A DNA stretch of 64,000 bases, from the NCBI GenBank assembly GCA_963667005.1, contig OY762937.1, positions 1,240,001 to 1,304,000 of the forward strand. Direction: 5' to 3'. Below are positions 36,415 through 45,107 of the stretch, one piece after another; position 1 is the stretch's first letter, and each line of letters starts with the position of its first letter. The notes under the pieces were generated by a model. That model saw nothing but the letters and a program-made list of their open reading frames with translations, had not been told where the DNA came from and did not search any database. The position numbers and the translations under genes were made by a program. Origin of the DNA: G963662605 sp963667005 (GTDB lineage Bacteria; Bacteroidota; Ignavibacteria; Ignavibacteriales; Ignavibacteriaceae).

Positions 36415-37068
36415 ATGAGTGAAAAGTGCGAAAACATCCTTCGCGTTACGGCATTTTCACCAGATGGTGAAGTACAGCTCAAGAATTTCATAACGAAATC
36501 CAAAATAAACAATGAAACATTTGACATTGAGGGGACCTTCCCGTTTCCAATGACAAAGGATGAAGCCATCTCATGGTCTTCAATGATGTCGGCTGGACTT
36601 GCAATTTTTAAGCACAGATCCGGTGACAGCTCGGAATTGGAAAAATATCTAAAATATCCCTGGGTTATTTCAGCGGGTATAAAAGAGCTTTCCAGGCTCG
36701 AGCCATTTTTGATCGACAGTGGAGCAGCAGACGTTAATCTCGGACAGATTGCCAGCGGCAATCTTCTTAAATATGGCTATGCTACTGAACACGACTGGAA
36801 AGAAGCCCATTGGGGAACTATTGGGAGCTATGATTCGAAGGAGCAATACACACAGAATGATATTATTTGTGTTACGTTCTTCACCAAAAATGGGCCGCCC
36901 GACAGGTGGTTGAAAACGATCTCGAGCGATTTTCCAAAGCTTCATTTCAATCTGGTATGGGAAGTCCCATTTTGCAATGGAGGAGCAATCGATGCTTTGA
37001 ATGGGGATATAGTCATTTATAACGATAAGTTCCCTGGTTTTGAAGAATTCTTTGAAGCCGAACAATAA
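36415..37068 (+). CDS. Api92-like (YubB-type) ferredoxin-fold protein
   Basis: The start at 36415 sits 9 bases after AAGGAG. The 217-residue protein begins CENILRVTAFS, has FDIEGTFPFP around 40, and a W-(K)-E-AHWGTIGSYD segment near 135-145 followed by CVTFFTKNGPPDRWLKTISSDFP. These marks fit the Api92/YubB-like proteins of phages and plasmids, with an N-terminal ferredoxin-like domain and a DUF1281-type C-terminal part. Their function is not established. The next gene is a shorter relative. Confidence 0.6.
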   Translation: MSEKCENILRVTAFSPDGEVQLKNFITKSKINNETFDIEGTFPFPMTKDEAISWSSMMSAGLAIFKHRSGDSSELEKYLKYPWVISAGIKELSRLEPFLIDSGAADVNLGQIASGNLLKYGYATEHDWKEAHWGTIGSYDSKEQYTQNDIICVTFFTKNGPPDRWLKTISSDFPKLHFNLVWEVPFCNGGAIDALNGDIVIYNDKFPGFEEFFEAEQ

Positions 37069-37121
37069 GACACAGGCCGAATATACTCTGCCCATTTCAT
37101 AAAATAATCAATACTAATAGT

Positions 37122-37541
37122 ATGAACAAACTTATAAATATCTTACGCGTAAAAGCGCACTCTATTTTCGCACAAGAACAGTTGCGGGAATTCATCGGGT
37201 GTTCAAAAACGGTTGACGATTCGATTAACCTAAATATGACTCTTTCACAACGCACTTCTGAATGCCTAGAGGAAACAAAGACGTGGAAACATGCAAACTG
37301 GGGAGTTATTTCATTCAACAATATAGTTGTTAGGCAGCAGCAAAATGACTTCATATGTATCACATTTTTAACTGAAGCAGGAGAGCCATTAAAATGGCTG
37401 AATATAGTTTCAGAAAGATTTTCGATGTTAGACTTTGATCTTGAATATAGTTCAGATAAAAGTCTTAACCCTTACCTGGCGTGCAATGCTTATAACGGAA
37501 ATCTCGTAAAATATTCACATCAAGTTGAATGGACTAAATAA
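37122..37541 (+). CDS. Shorter Api92-like paralogue
   Basis: A 139-residue relative of the preceding gene: NILRVKAHS at the start, TWKHANWGVISFNN and CITFLTEAGEPLKWLNIVSERF align by eye with the neighbour, while the internal region of about 80 residues is missing. It probably arose by tandem duplication and loss. It lies 53 bases downstream on the same strand and ends before a terminator at 37767. Confidence 0.55.
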   Translation: MNKLINILRVKAHSIFAQEQLREFIGCSKTVDDSINLNMTLSQRTSECLEETKTWKHANWGVISFNNIVVRQQQNDFICITFLTEAGEPLKWLNIVSERFSMLDFDLEYSSDKSLNPYLACNAYNGNLVKYSHQVEWTK

Positions 37542-37766
37542 TACAATAGATAATAATTCGAGCCGAAAAACAAGAAATCTCGAAAACTCAATTTTGCATT
37601 GGAGCAATTCGGTTTTGACAAGCACGTCTCTGTAAATTGTGCACACATCTTCTATTCCATCAAGTCAGAGTGGCTTGTTGATACCAAAAGGCTCTTCATG
37701 CAGCAATGTTCAATACTCAAGGTTATTAATCGATACAGTTAAATGCACTAAGCATTACAAATACCT

Positions 37767-37805
37767 ATCCGGCATCCCTTTTGTAGGGGGTGCCGGATTT
37801 TTTTA
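37767..37805 (+). terminator. Strong intrinsic terminator
   Basis: ATCCGGCATCCC (37767-37778) pairs with GGGGTGCCGGAT (37787-37798) around a short loop, with one G-T pair, followed by a run of seven T. It ends rightward transcription from the Api92-like genes, about 70 bases before the 3' end of the converging recombinase gene. The rest of the 37542-37872 gap shows nothing else. Confidence 0.7.
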
Positions 37806-37872
37806 TTGCAACGTCAGTTTTGTTGAGCGCATTAACCCAAAAGTTTACTTTTGTTTAATATCAGAAATCCCA

Positions 37873-38451
37873 CTAGTCGCGGCTTTTGAGAATCATATAA
37901 TATGCAGATTTCGAAATTTTTAGTTGCTGACATATTTTAAGGTATCCTACTCCCTTTTTCCTCATCTTAAAAACCGCATTAATTTTTACTTTTGGGATTT
38001 TAGGCCTTCCAATATTTTCACCCCTCATTTTAGCTTTTTCCATTCCGGATTTTACTCTCTCACGAATAATCTCACGTTCGAACTCCGCAAAGGCAGAGAT
38101 CATGGTAAATAAAATCTTGCCAGCCGGAGATAAAGTGTCAATATTTTCCTTGAAAGATAGAAAATCAACACCCAACGAACGAAACTCTTCTAGTGCATTT
38201 ATAAGTTCTCGAGTACTTCTTGCAAACCGGTCAAACTTCCATACTAATACAATGTCCGTTTTTTTCTTTCGCACCCAATCAAAAAGTTTTATGTAATTCG
38301 TTCGATCGGATTTTGAGCCTGATGCGAAGTCTAAAAATTCACCAACAATTTCCAGCTTCCGTGCTTTTGCATACGCCCGGAGATCAATTAGCTGCATCTC
38401 TATATTTTGCTCTTTGGTTGACACTCTTGCATAAATTAAAACGCGTGGCAT
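37873..38451 (-). CDS. Serine recombinase (resolvase/invertase family)
   Basis: A 192-residue protein with the full small serine recombinase layout: YARVSTKEQ with the nucleophile Ser11, the VWKFDRFARS arginine motif around 70-80, the long E helix (FAEFEREIIRERVKSGM), and a C-terminal Hin/Gin-like helix-turn-helix of about 45 residues (GVGYLKICQQLKISKSAYYMIL). AAGGAG precedes the ATG. Proteins of this size resolve cointegrates or invert segments; they are not phage-type integrases. It could resolve multimers of the element or switch a segment, though I found no paired crossover sites. Confidence 0.9.
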   Translation of the reverse strand: MPRVLIYARVSTKEQNIEMQLIDLRAYAKARKLEIVGEFLDFASGSKSDRTNYIKLFDWVRKKKTDIVLVWKFDRFARSTRELINALEEFRSLGVDFLSFKENIDTLSPAGKILFTMISAFAEFEREIIRERVKSGMEKAKMRGENIGRPKIPKVKINAVFKMRKKGVGYLKICQQLKISKSAYYMILKSRD

Positions 38452-38460
38452 TGTAACTCC

Positions 38461-38474
38461 TTAGTTTATACTAA
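38461..38474 (-). promoter_or_regulatory. Operator-like sequence before the recombinase
   Basis: On the minus strand the quasi-palindrome TTAGTATAAACTAA lies 3 bases ahead of the AAGGAG site of the recombinase gene. It shares GTATAAACTA with the complement of the 25916-25940 operator. The same 10 bases are found once more at 39678-39687. It may bind the same repressor, or hold the -10 element. Confidence 0.4.
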
Positions 38475-38606
38475 GATTCTTTTACCATTTTTTGAGCTGT
38501 TTCCATAAAGGTAATGGTTTTTGGAAAGAATGGCAGAGTGGCGTAAATATTCTGTTTTGCGCATATTGGGGCGGGTGCGTTTTTAATATTATTGAAAGAA
38601 AACTTT

Positions 38607-39680
38607 ATGCAAGACTCAATTATAATCAAAAGAGAAGAGCTTTACGAAGCAGTGTGGACAAAACCAATGACAACATTGGCAAAGGAATATAATTTATCGG
38701 ATAACGGTTTAAGAAAAATATGCATGAAATTATCTGTGCCCATCCCGGCTGCCGGCCACTGGGCGAAAATAAGGGCCGGCTATGTTATACCCCGAATTCC
38801 TCTTCCACCAAAAGATGAATCGCATCCAACAGAGTATGAATTGAATATTCTGACCCCCAGACTGACAAAACCACAGTCCATTTATACCGATAGCATAGAG
38901 ATTGGTAAGCGATTGACCAATCCCCACACGATAGTAAAAAATTATCTCGATATGGAGAACTCTAATCAAGAGTTCAAACACAATCAAGACAACATAATTC
39001 ATTTGAGCGTTTCAAAAGCAGTAAGGCACCACGCCATTTTAGTATTAGATAGCGTTTTGAAGATTTTGGAAAGAAATAACTATCGTGTCAAAGTTCCCAG
39101 CGATAGATATAAAAGGACAGTCGATGTATCTTATGATAATATTACACTTGGGTTCACATTGTGTGAAACGCAAAAACAAATAAAAATAGAGCCTAAAACG
39201 TTTTTAGGTCCGTCATTTGACTATCAGTATGACGGGAGGTTGAAACTGTCTATTGATATCTGGTCATTTGATGAAAAAATCCAAAAAAATTTTCAGGACG
39301 GGAAATTGGCAGTATTGGAGGATAAACTTCCGCAATTTATAAATAATCTAATGCTATCATTCCGGATTGAAAGAAGAAAACTTCTGAAATGGGAGCGGGA
39401 ACACCAAGAAAGGGAAAGAGTTGAGCGGTTGAGACTAGAAGCTGCTTATCGGATAAAAGAAGAGAAAAGAAAACAAGAGTTGCTGCTGGGTATGACTAAA
39501 GATTGGGTTGATGCAGAGCATATAAGGAGTTTTGTTCGTGAAATAAATTTAAAATATTCTGCGGAAGCGCTTCCTGTGAATTTGGCTGAATGGGTTGATT
39601 GGGTAATTGGGTTTGCAAATGCTATTGATCCGATGGGAAATCCTGAATTATTTAGAGAATATCTTGCAAAAAATGATTAG
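38607..39680 (+). CDS. Conserved mobile-element protein with N-terminal HTH-like region
   Basis: The ATG at 38607 is chosen; the frame is open from a TTG at 38592. The 357-residue product starts with a pattern I know from uncharacterised proteins of integrative elements: REELYEAVWTKPMTTLAKEYNLSDNGLRKICMKLSVPIPAAGHWAK, an helix-turn-helix-like fold with a typical P-P-GHWAK end (here split over residues 12-57). The middle is mixed; residues about 255-305 form a charged helix. No enzyme motif is seen. Confidence 0.6.
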   Translation: MQDSIIIKREELYEAVWTKPMTTLAKEYNLSDNGLRKICMKLSVPIPAAGHWAKIRAGYVIPRIPLPPKDESHPTEYELNILTPRLTKPQSIYTDSIEIGKRLTNPHTIVKNYLDMENSNQEFKHNQDNIIHLSVSKAVRHHAILVLDSVLKILERNNYRVKVPSDRYKRTVDVSYDNITLGFTLCETQKQIKIEPKTFLGPSFDYQYDGRLKLSIDIWSFDEKIQKNFQDGKLAVLEDKLPQFINNLMLSFRIERRKLLKWEREHQERERVERLRLEAAYRIKEEKRKQELLLGMTKDWVDAEHIRSFVREINLKYSAEALPVNLAEWVDWVIGFANAIDPMGNPELFREYLAKND

Positions 39681-39745
39681 TTTATACCGAATTGTTTCAG
39701 AAAGTTAATACTTTGTAGGCACCCAGAAAGGTAAGTCATCAAACG

Positions 39746-40411
39746 ATGGAAATTAAAAACAGTCGAGACAATCAAGTGTTGCTCAAAATGGGACTTGAGG
39801 CAAATATTAAGTCCAATAACATTGAAAAGCTAAAGACATTTTTGACTTTGGCGGAATCGGTATCGATTCCTAAGTCTTTGCATTACCGAGCAATCATTCG
39901 CGTAGCCGATGCCTTGAACCAATCAAAATCATGGGATGAGTCATTTAAGTTTTTTAACGAGGCAAGAAAATTTACTAATAAACCAACTATCCCCTTAAAG
40001 AAAGCCTATCAAAGCTTGCACCAATTCTTTGAATTGCACGAGACAGTTTTCTCAAAAAGTGATTTACGGGAATTATTACTCGTTATAGAACCATTCATGG
40101 CTTTGCTCAAGATATATTTAGATAAAGATAAGCGAATCGAAGAAAATTTGGCGCTGTTAACAGAGCGAGTTAATTATCGGTTAACACATACGGCTTCGGA
40201 TGTGGAAGAAACCAAAATAACTTTTCGAATAGCTAAATTAAAGGCAGCGCTTTACGCTGATATGACACTTGAGGAAATGAGAAGCGAGCTTGCGAGATTG
40301 GTGGCCTTGATGGTTTTAACAAAGAAAGTAAAGTCGGATAAAAAAGAAACAAAAAAGGAGAGGGCGTTTCCATCTCATAAGTACTCTCGAAAGAAGAATA
40401 ATAAAAAATAA
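39746..40411 (+). CDS. Helical protein of unknown function
   Basis: A 221-residue protein of helical repeats without recognised motif; the first 100 residues have a TPR-like look (HYRAIIRVADALNQSKSWDESFKFFNEARKF) and the C-terminus is strongly basic (KKVKSDKKETKKERAF). It starts 65 bases after the previous gene. The tail suggests contact with nucleic acid. It is the last gene of the phage- or plasmid-like region. Confidence 0.5.
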   Translation: MEIKNSRDNQVLLKMGLEANIKSNNIEKLKTFLTLAESVSIPKSLHYRAIIRVADALNQSKSWDESFKFFNEARKFTNKPTIPLKKAYQSLHQFFELHETVFSKSDLRELLLVIEPFMALLKIYLDKDKRIEENLALLTERVNYRLTHTASDVEETKITFRIAKLKAALYADMTLEEMRSELARLVALMVLTKKVKSDKKETKKERAFPSHKYSRKKNNKK

Positions 40412-40739
40412 GAATTTATGCGAGTCATGAAATGCAATGAATTAGCGAGAATTAAGCTGCCAATAAGTACTTTCTGTGATTAACTACAAGTTTCATTTGC
40501 TGAATGGCCTAGTAAGAATGAGCGTATTTATATAAAAATTATAATTTGTTGAGAAGTTTGCGTTCTGAATATATTGGCTGACCTCCTATTCGCAAAAACC
40601 TTGTTGCTGGCCTATTCGCAAATTATTAACAGATTATAGGACTTTAAGACCATATTCTGAATGTTGGCGATATGAAAGACAGTTCCAGCTAACTTTGACT
40701 AAGCTTGGAAATTCTAATTTATGACAAAAAAATGGGTTT
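40412..40739. other. Intergenic gap before the transporter operon
   Basis: No gene is seen in these 328 bases. They must contain the promoter of the long operon that follows. A TTGACT at 40695-40700 is a possible -35 element, but the -10 at the right distance (TTTATG) is poor. The first gene also has no clear ribosome binding site. Confidence 0.4.
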
Positions 40740-41630
40740 ATGATTGTTCAGATTATAATAAATGGACTTATTCTTGGGCTAGTATATGCATTAGTAGCTC
40801 TTGGATTTAATATCATCTACAATGCAACCAGGATATTCCACATAGCACATGGGGCGGTGTATGTATCCGCAGCATACTTCTATATTTTTTTTAGTCGAAT
40901 AATTCATGGCGCGAATAGCCCCTATAGCCAGCTTATGATTGTGTTTCTTAGTATAATTTGTGTGGCCGGACTTGGTATTTCTTCAGAGCTGTTGGTTTAT
41001 AGAAGACTTCGAAAATCACAATCGCCGTTGCTAATATATTTAATAGCTTCTTTAGGCTTCTATATTGTAAGTGTAAATATAATTGCAATGATTTTCGGAA
41101 ATGAAACTCAAATTCTTTCGAGTAGCAATATATCATCGTATCATTTTGCCGGCATCACAGTGACGAAAATGCAGTTGATAGAGTTGATGGCCTCGCCGAT
41201 ATTAATAACCAGCACAATTTATCTTTTAGCTAATACAATATTGGGTAAAGTTATTCGTGCAATGTCCGATAATCAAACACTTGTGCAGGTGCTTGGATAC
41301 AATTCGCAAAAGTACAGAATTTTGATATTGGGAATTGGGTCAATCTTGGCAGGTGTGGCATCGCTAATGGTCAGCTTTGATGTGGGTGTTGATCCGCAGG
41401 GGGGGCTCGTAGTATTTCTTACTGCGTCGGTTGCCGTAATTGTTGGGGGAACCAATTCTGTCTATGGGTCTATTATGGCGGCGATATTTATAGGGGTTAT
41501 TCAAAACCTTAGTGTATGGTTCTTCTCCGCTCAATGGCAGGATGCTGTTACATTCATTATTTTGATCGGTGTACTTATCATTCGGAAGAAAGGTTTATCG
41601 GATATTAAGCTGCGTTTGGAAGAAGAATGA
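40740..41630 (+). CDS. livH: Branched-chain amino acid-type ABC transporter permease (LivH family)
   Basis: A 296-residue polytopic protein starting MIVQIIINGLILGLVYALVALGFNIIYNATRIFHIAHGA, the family signature (LVYAL-ALG-.NIIY...R..H.AHGA) shortened here to key parts at residues 12-39. It has about eight hydrophobic helices, and the EAA-like loop is visible near AMSDNQTLVQVLGYN. It forms the membrane channel with LivM. The stop overlaps the LivM start by 4 bases (ATGA). The solute need not be a branched-chain amino acid; the family also imports urea and aromatic compounds. Confidence 0.85.
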   Translation: MIVQIIINGLILGLVYALVALGFNIIYNATRIFHIAHGAVYVSAAYFYIFFSRIIHGANSPYSQLMIVFLSIICVAGLGISSELLVYRRLRKSQSPLLIYLIASLGFYIVSVNIIAMIFGNETQILSSSNISSYHFAGITVTKMQLIELMASPILITSTIYLLANTILGKVIRAMSDNQTLVQVLGYNSQKYRILILGIGSILAGVASLMVSFDVGVDPQGGLVVFLTASVAVIVGGTNSVYGSIMAAIFIGVIQNLSVWFFSAQWQDAVTFIILIGVLIIRKKGLSDIKLRLEEE

Positions 41631-42496
41631 ATTACTTTCTGAACATATTGGTATTTTTCGAGATATATTTGATTTTATCCATGTCATTAAATGTAATGCT
41701 TGGGTATACTGGTTTGATTTCAATTGCTCATGCATCATTTTACGGAATAGGGGCATATGTATTTTCACTTTTAATGAGCAACACTGGTGCTGAATATTAT
41801 TTAAGTATTTTGGGCAGTGTTTTAATTGCAGTTATTTTTAGTTATCTAATTTCTCTTGCATCTCTCAAATTTAAAGGAGACTATTTTGTCCTTGCCACAC
41901 TTGCATTTCAGTATATTACATATAGCATCCTTTATAATTGGGTAAGTCTAACGCGAGGGTCTCATGGGATCATCAATATTTCACGTCCTAGCATTTTTGG
42001 GGCAACTATTCATTCGCTTTGGGGATTCGCTATATACAGTTCAATAGTAACTATTATAATAATTAGCATTCTAGTAATAATCTTAGAATCACCTGCTGGA
42101 AGAGTATTGAGGGCAATAAGAGATAACGAACTTGCGGCTGTATCACTTGGCAAAAATAATATTCATTATAAGATGATTAGCGTGGCAATTGCCTCCGGTA
42201 GTGCTGCAGTAGCGGGTACAATTTATGCATCTTATACAACTTACATTGACCCGACCAGTTTTTCGGCTACTGATTCTATTTTATTTCTTTCAATGGTTGT
42301 TATCGGCGGTTCAGGTAATATTAAGGGTTCGGTGGTGGGTGCGTTAATTTTCATATTATTGCCCGAACTTATTCGATTTGTGGTTATACCGGAAAGTATT
42401 GCTGCCAACCTGCGGATGATAATATATGGTTTGTTATTAATACTACTTATGCTGTTCCGACCTCAAGGATTATTAGGTAAGTACAAGTACAATTGA
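41627..42496 (+). CDS. livM: Branched-chain amino acid-type ABC transporter permease (LivM family)
   Basis: A 289-residue polytopic partner of LivH, with the family segments LSMSLNVMLGYTGLISIAHASFYGIGAY (key G-T-G near residue 28-32), LTRGSHGI around 108-114 and the RAIRDNELAA EAA-type loop near 164-173, which contacts the ATPases. It is translationally coupled to livH. GSGNIKGSVVGA in the last third is typical. It is followed after 9 bases by the first ATPase gene. Confidence 0.85.
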   Translation: MNYFLNILVFFEIYLILSMSLNVMLGYTGLISIAHASFYGIGAYVFSLLMSNTGAEYYLSILGSVLIAVIFSYLISLASLKFKGDYFVLATLAFQYITYSILYNWVSLTRGSHGIINISRPSIFGATIHSLWGFAIYSSIVTIIIISILVIILESPAGRVLRAIRDNELAAVSLGKNNIHYKMISVAIASGSAAVAGTIYASYTTYIDPTSFSATDSILFLSMVVIGGSGNIKGSVVGALIFILLPELIRFVVIPESIAANLRMIIYGLLLILLMLFRPQGLLGKYKYN

Positions 42497-42505
42497 TAGT
42501 TAAAT

Positions 42506-43273
42506 ATGGATGATATAGTTAGAACATATAACTTAACAAAACATCTTGACGGTATTCTTGCAGTAGATAATGTCTCTATTGCGATCTGCAAAAACTCCAT
42601 TACTAGTTTGGTAGGAGCAAATGGTGCCGGTAAGACCACGTTGTTCAATCTAATTACTTCATTTAGTCGACCTGATAGTGGGGAAATCATATTTAATGGC
42701 AACCGAATCAGTGGCCGAGATAAAGTATGGTTGGCCGAAAAGGGGATGGCGCGGCTATGGCAAGACATACGATTGTTCCACAATATGAGCGTGTTAGAGA
42801 ACTTATTGGTTTCGTATAAGCAGAATATCGGAGAGAAATTTATTAATAATTTTTTACGAATGCGAAGCGTAAAAATATCGGAAACAATTGCAGAAAAAAA
42901 GGCAATGGAAGTTCTCGAATTTATAGGTTTGTTATCCCACAAAAATTATCTAGCCAATACGCTTTCTTATGGACAACAGAAACGAGTTGCGATAGGACGT
43001 CTTTTAATGAATGATGCAGAATTATTGCTTCTGGATGAACCGTTTTCTGGTCTCGATAATAATAATAATGAGAAAATATCGCGATTGTTAAAAACTCTTA
43101 TTGATGAAGGTAAAACTATTTTAATGATTGAGCATAATATTGAAAAAGCTCTTACTCTTTCTGATAGGATATATGAAATGGATGCAGGTAAAATTATTTT
43201 TGCTGGTACTCCTAATAATTATTGTGATTATATAGCCCAAATAAACAAGAACAGTCTATACATACATGAATAG
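42506..43273 (+). CDS. livG: ABC transporter ATPase (LivG family)
   Basis: A 255-residue ABC ATPase: Walker A GANGAGKTT near residues 38-46, Q-loop near ITSFSRPDSG, signature SYGQQKRVAIG (the LSGGQ position reads LSYGQ), Walker B LLLLDEPFSGLD, switch His in MIEHNIE. It is of usual LivG length and starts 9 bases after livM. The last 8 bases overlap livF. Confidence 0.85.
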   Translation: MDDIVRTYNLTKHLDGILAVDNVSIAICKNSITSLVGANGAGKTTLFNLITSFSRPDSGEIIFNGNRISGRDKVWLAEKGMARLWQDIRLFHNMSVLENLLVSYKQNIGEKFINNFLRMRSVKISETIAEKKAMEVLEFIGLLSHKNYLANTLSYGQQKRVAIGRLLMNDAELLLLDEPFSGLDNNNNEKISRLLKTLIDEGKTILMIEHNIEKALTLSDRIYEMDAGKIIFAGTPNNYCDYIAQINKNSLYIHE

Positions 43274-43925
43274 TATTGATCCTATTCTTAAACTTGAAGG
43301 TGTATATAAGTACTTTGGCGAAATCAAAGTACTGAAAGGCGCAAATTTTGAGGTATTCCCTGGCGAGGTAGTCTTGATTACCGGAGAAAATGGCGTGGGA
43401 AAATCAACACTTTTCAAAATAATTGCAGGCATTACTCCTGCAAATGGGGGGAGGATTTATTTTGATGGCGTAGATATTACTCATAAAAATATCGAAGCAA
43501 TCACAAATCTAGGGATTGATTTGTTGATGCAGGGGGGCGTTGTTTTTCCAAACTTATATGTTTGTGAGCACTTTGAATTAGCGATGAGAGGAGTTGGAAA
43601 GAAATACTCGAAAAAAGATGCGCAAAAAGTGATTGAGCTAATTCCAGATATTCAAAAGATCATCAAAAAAAGAGCAGGACTTTTGAGCGGTGGTGAACGA
43701 CAATTGCTGGCAATTTCTCTATTAATTTTACGAGATGCTAAACTTTGGTTATTAGATGAGCCATTGAGTGGTCTGTCATCCAAATTGAGCAAAATGGTTA
43801 CTAAAACCATTTCCTCGCATTGTGTTGAATCTAAGATATCAGTAATTCTGATTGAGCAAAAAACAAATGAAATAAGAAAAATAGCGAGTAAAATTTTTAC
43901 ATTAAATCAAGGTCAAATATTTTAA
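43266..43925 (+). CDS. livF: ABC transporter ATPase (LivF family)
   Basis: A 219-residue second ATPase with Walker A GENGVGKST near residues 40-48, signature LLSGGERQLLAI, Walker B LWLLDEPLSGL. The H-loop position reads LIEQKTNEI, where LivF proteins commonly have EQ instead of His. It forms a heterodimer with LivG in the family. It overlaps livG by 8 bases and is followed after 16 bases by the binding-protein gene. Confidence 0.85.
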   Translation: MNSIDPILKLEGVYKYFGEIKVLKGANFEVFPGEVVLITGENGVGKSTLFKIIAGITPANGGRIYFDGVDITHKNIEAITNLGIDLLMQGGVVFPNLYVCEHFELAMRGVGKKYSKKDAQKVIELIPDIQKIIKKRAGLLSGGERQLLAISLLILRDAKLWLLDEPLSGLSSKLSKMVTKTISSHCVESKISVILIEQKTNEIRKIASKIFTLNQGQIF

Positions 43926-43941
43926 TCAAGAGGATGGCATT

Positions 43942-45096
43942 ATGTATAAAAAATTAATGTTACTGGTTTTGATAGCTTGTGTTGGTTTCGCATTTTGTGG
44001 TTGTTCAAGAAGGGTTGATAACGTAATAAAAGTTGGTGCAATATTACCATTAACAGGAGATTTGGCTAGTTATGGCGTTGATACAAAAAGAGCTCTAGAG
44101 CTTGCAGCTGAGGAATGGAATCAAAAAGGTGGGGTGGCTGGGAAAAAGATTCAAATTATTTTTGAAGATTCTAAAGGTAATTCTTCGTTGGCAGCGATTG
44201 CGATGAACAAATTAACTGCGGTAGATAACGTTATAGGTGTATTAGGACCAATAACGAGTCCAGAAGTTTTGTCAGTTGCGCCCATTGCTAATACCTCCCA
44301 AAAACCGTTAATAAGTCCGTCGTCTACCAGTATTAATATCACAAAAGCGGGCCCGTATATTTTTAGGACTATCAACGCTGATAATATAGAAACACTATTT
44401 TTCTCCCGGTTTATATTGAAAAACCTTAAATCTCCTAAAATAGGTATTCTGGCAGATAGAGCAGCTGGAACAATTTCGTATGCCGAATCATTTGAAAAAT
44501 ATTACACTCAAAATGGTGGTGAGATAGTTGGCGAGGTAATATTTCAGGAAAATCTCAAGGATTTTAGATCGGAAATTATAAAAATATTAAGTCACAAAAA
44601 TATTCAAGCTATTTATGTATCGGGTGTGTCAATGGAAATCGGATTGATCACCAAACAAGTGCGTGAATTTAATAAAACTATCCAGATATATTCTTATCAA
44701 AGCGCAGAAGATAGAAGAGTGGTAGATCTAGCAGGCTACACCGTCGATGGTATGGTATATTCATCGACTACACTACCAGAAAAATATTTAGGAAAATCCC
44801 GAGAGATATTTGTAGAAGCGTTTCGTCAAAAAAATAATCAAAAACCCGGGGTGTTTGCCGCAGAAATTTATGATGGCTTCAATATACTGATAAATTCATA
44901 TAGAAATTCCATCGAAAACAAAGGTGAATTTATTGAATATTTGAAAAGTACGAAAAACTACGCGGGGGCAAGTGGCACGATAAGTTTTGATGAAAATGGA
45001 GATGTGCATAAAGCTGTTGCGATATATCGATATGACGGTATCACTCCAGTTTGCATGTATGTTGTCGAAGATGGTAGCTTTATCCCTGTTCACTAA
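43942..45096 (+). CDS. ABC transporter substrate-binding lipoprotein (Leu/Ile/Val-binding type)
   Basis: A 384-residue type I periplasmic binding protein. Residues 1-21 are a lipoprotein signal ending FCGC with Cys21 as the probable lipid site. The mature part has IKVGAILPLTGDLASYGVDTKRALELA and VIGVLGPITSPEVLSVAP, hallmark parts of LivJ/LivK/UrtA proteins, with the ligand Ser positions around PLISPSSTS. It brings the solute to the LivHMGF complex. It follows livF by 16 bases, and the radical SAM gene follows by 11. The usual chromosomal order often puts this gene first; here it is last of the transporter set. Confidence 0.85.
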   Translation: MYKKLMLLVLIACVGFAFCGCSRRVDNVIKVGAILPLTGDLASYGVDTKRALELAAEEWNQKGGVAGKKIQIIFEDSKGNSSLAAIAMNKLTAVDNVIGVLGPITSPEVLSVAPIANTSQKPLISPSSTSINITKAGPYIFRTINADNIETLFFSRFILKNLKSPKIGILADRAAGTISYAESFEKYYTQNGGEIVGEVIFQENLKDFRSEIIKILSHKNIQAIYVSGVSMEIGLITKQVREFNKTIQIYSYQSAEDRRVVDLAGYTVDGMVYSSTTLPEKYLGKSREIFVEAFRQKNNQKPGVFAAEIYDGFNILINSYRNSIENKGEFIEYLKSTKNYAGASGTISFDENGDVHKAVAIYRYDGITPVCMYVVEDGSFIPVH

Positions 45097-45107
45097 GGTA
45101 GAACGTT

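Noticed and set aside
37639..37923. 94-codon rightward frame between the Api92-like and recombinase genes
   Set aside because: It spans a strong terminator hairpin with T-run and overlaps the recombinase gene on the other strand.
16610..40411. Complete prophage or conjugative element
   Set aside because: No capsid, portal, terminase, tail, relaxase or type IV secretion genes, and no integrase; only replication, accessory and resolvase genes are seen.
40721..40810. Short frame from an ATG at 40721 before livH
   Set aside because: It overlaps the livH start in another frame, has no ribosome binding site and no peptide feature.
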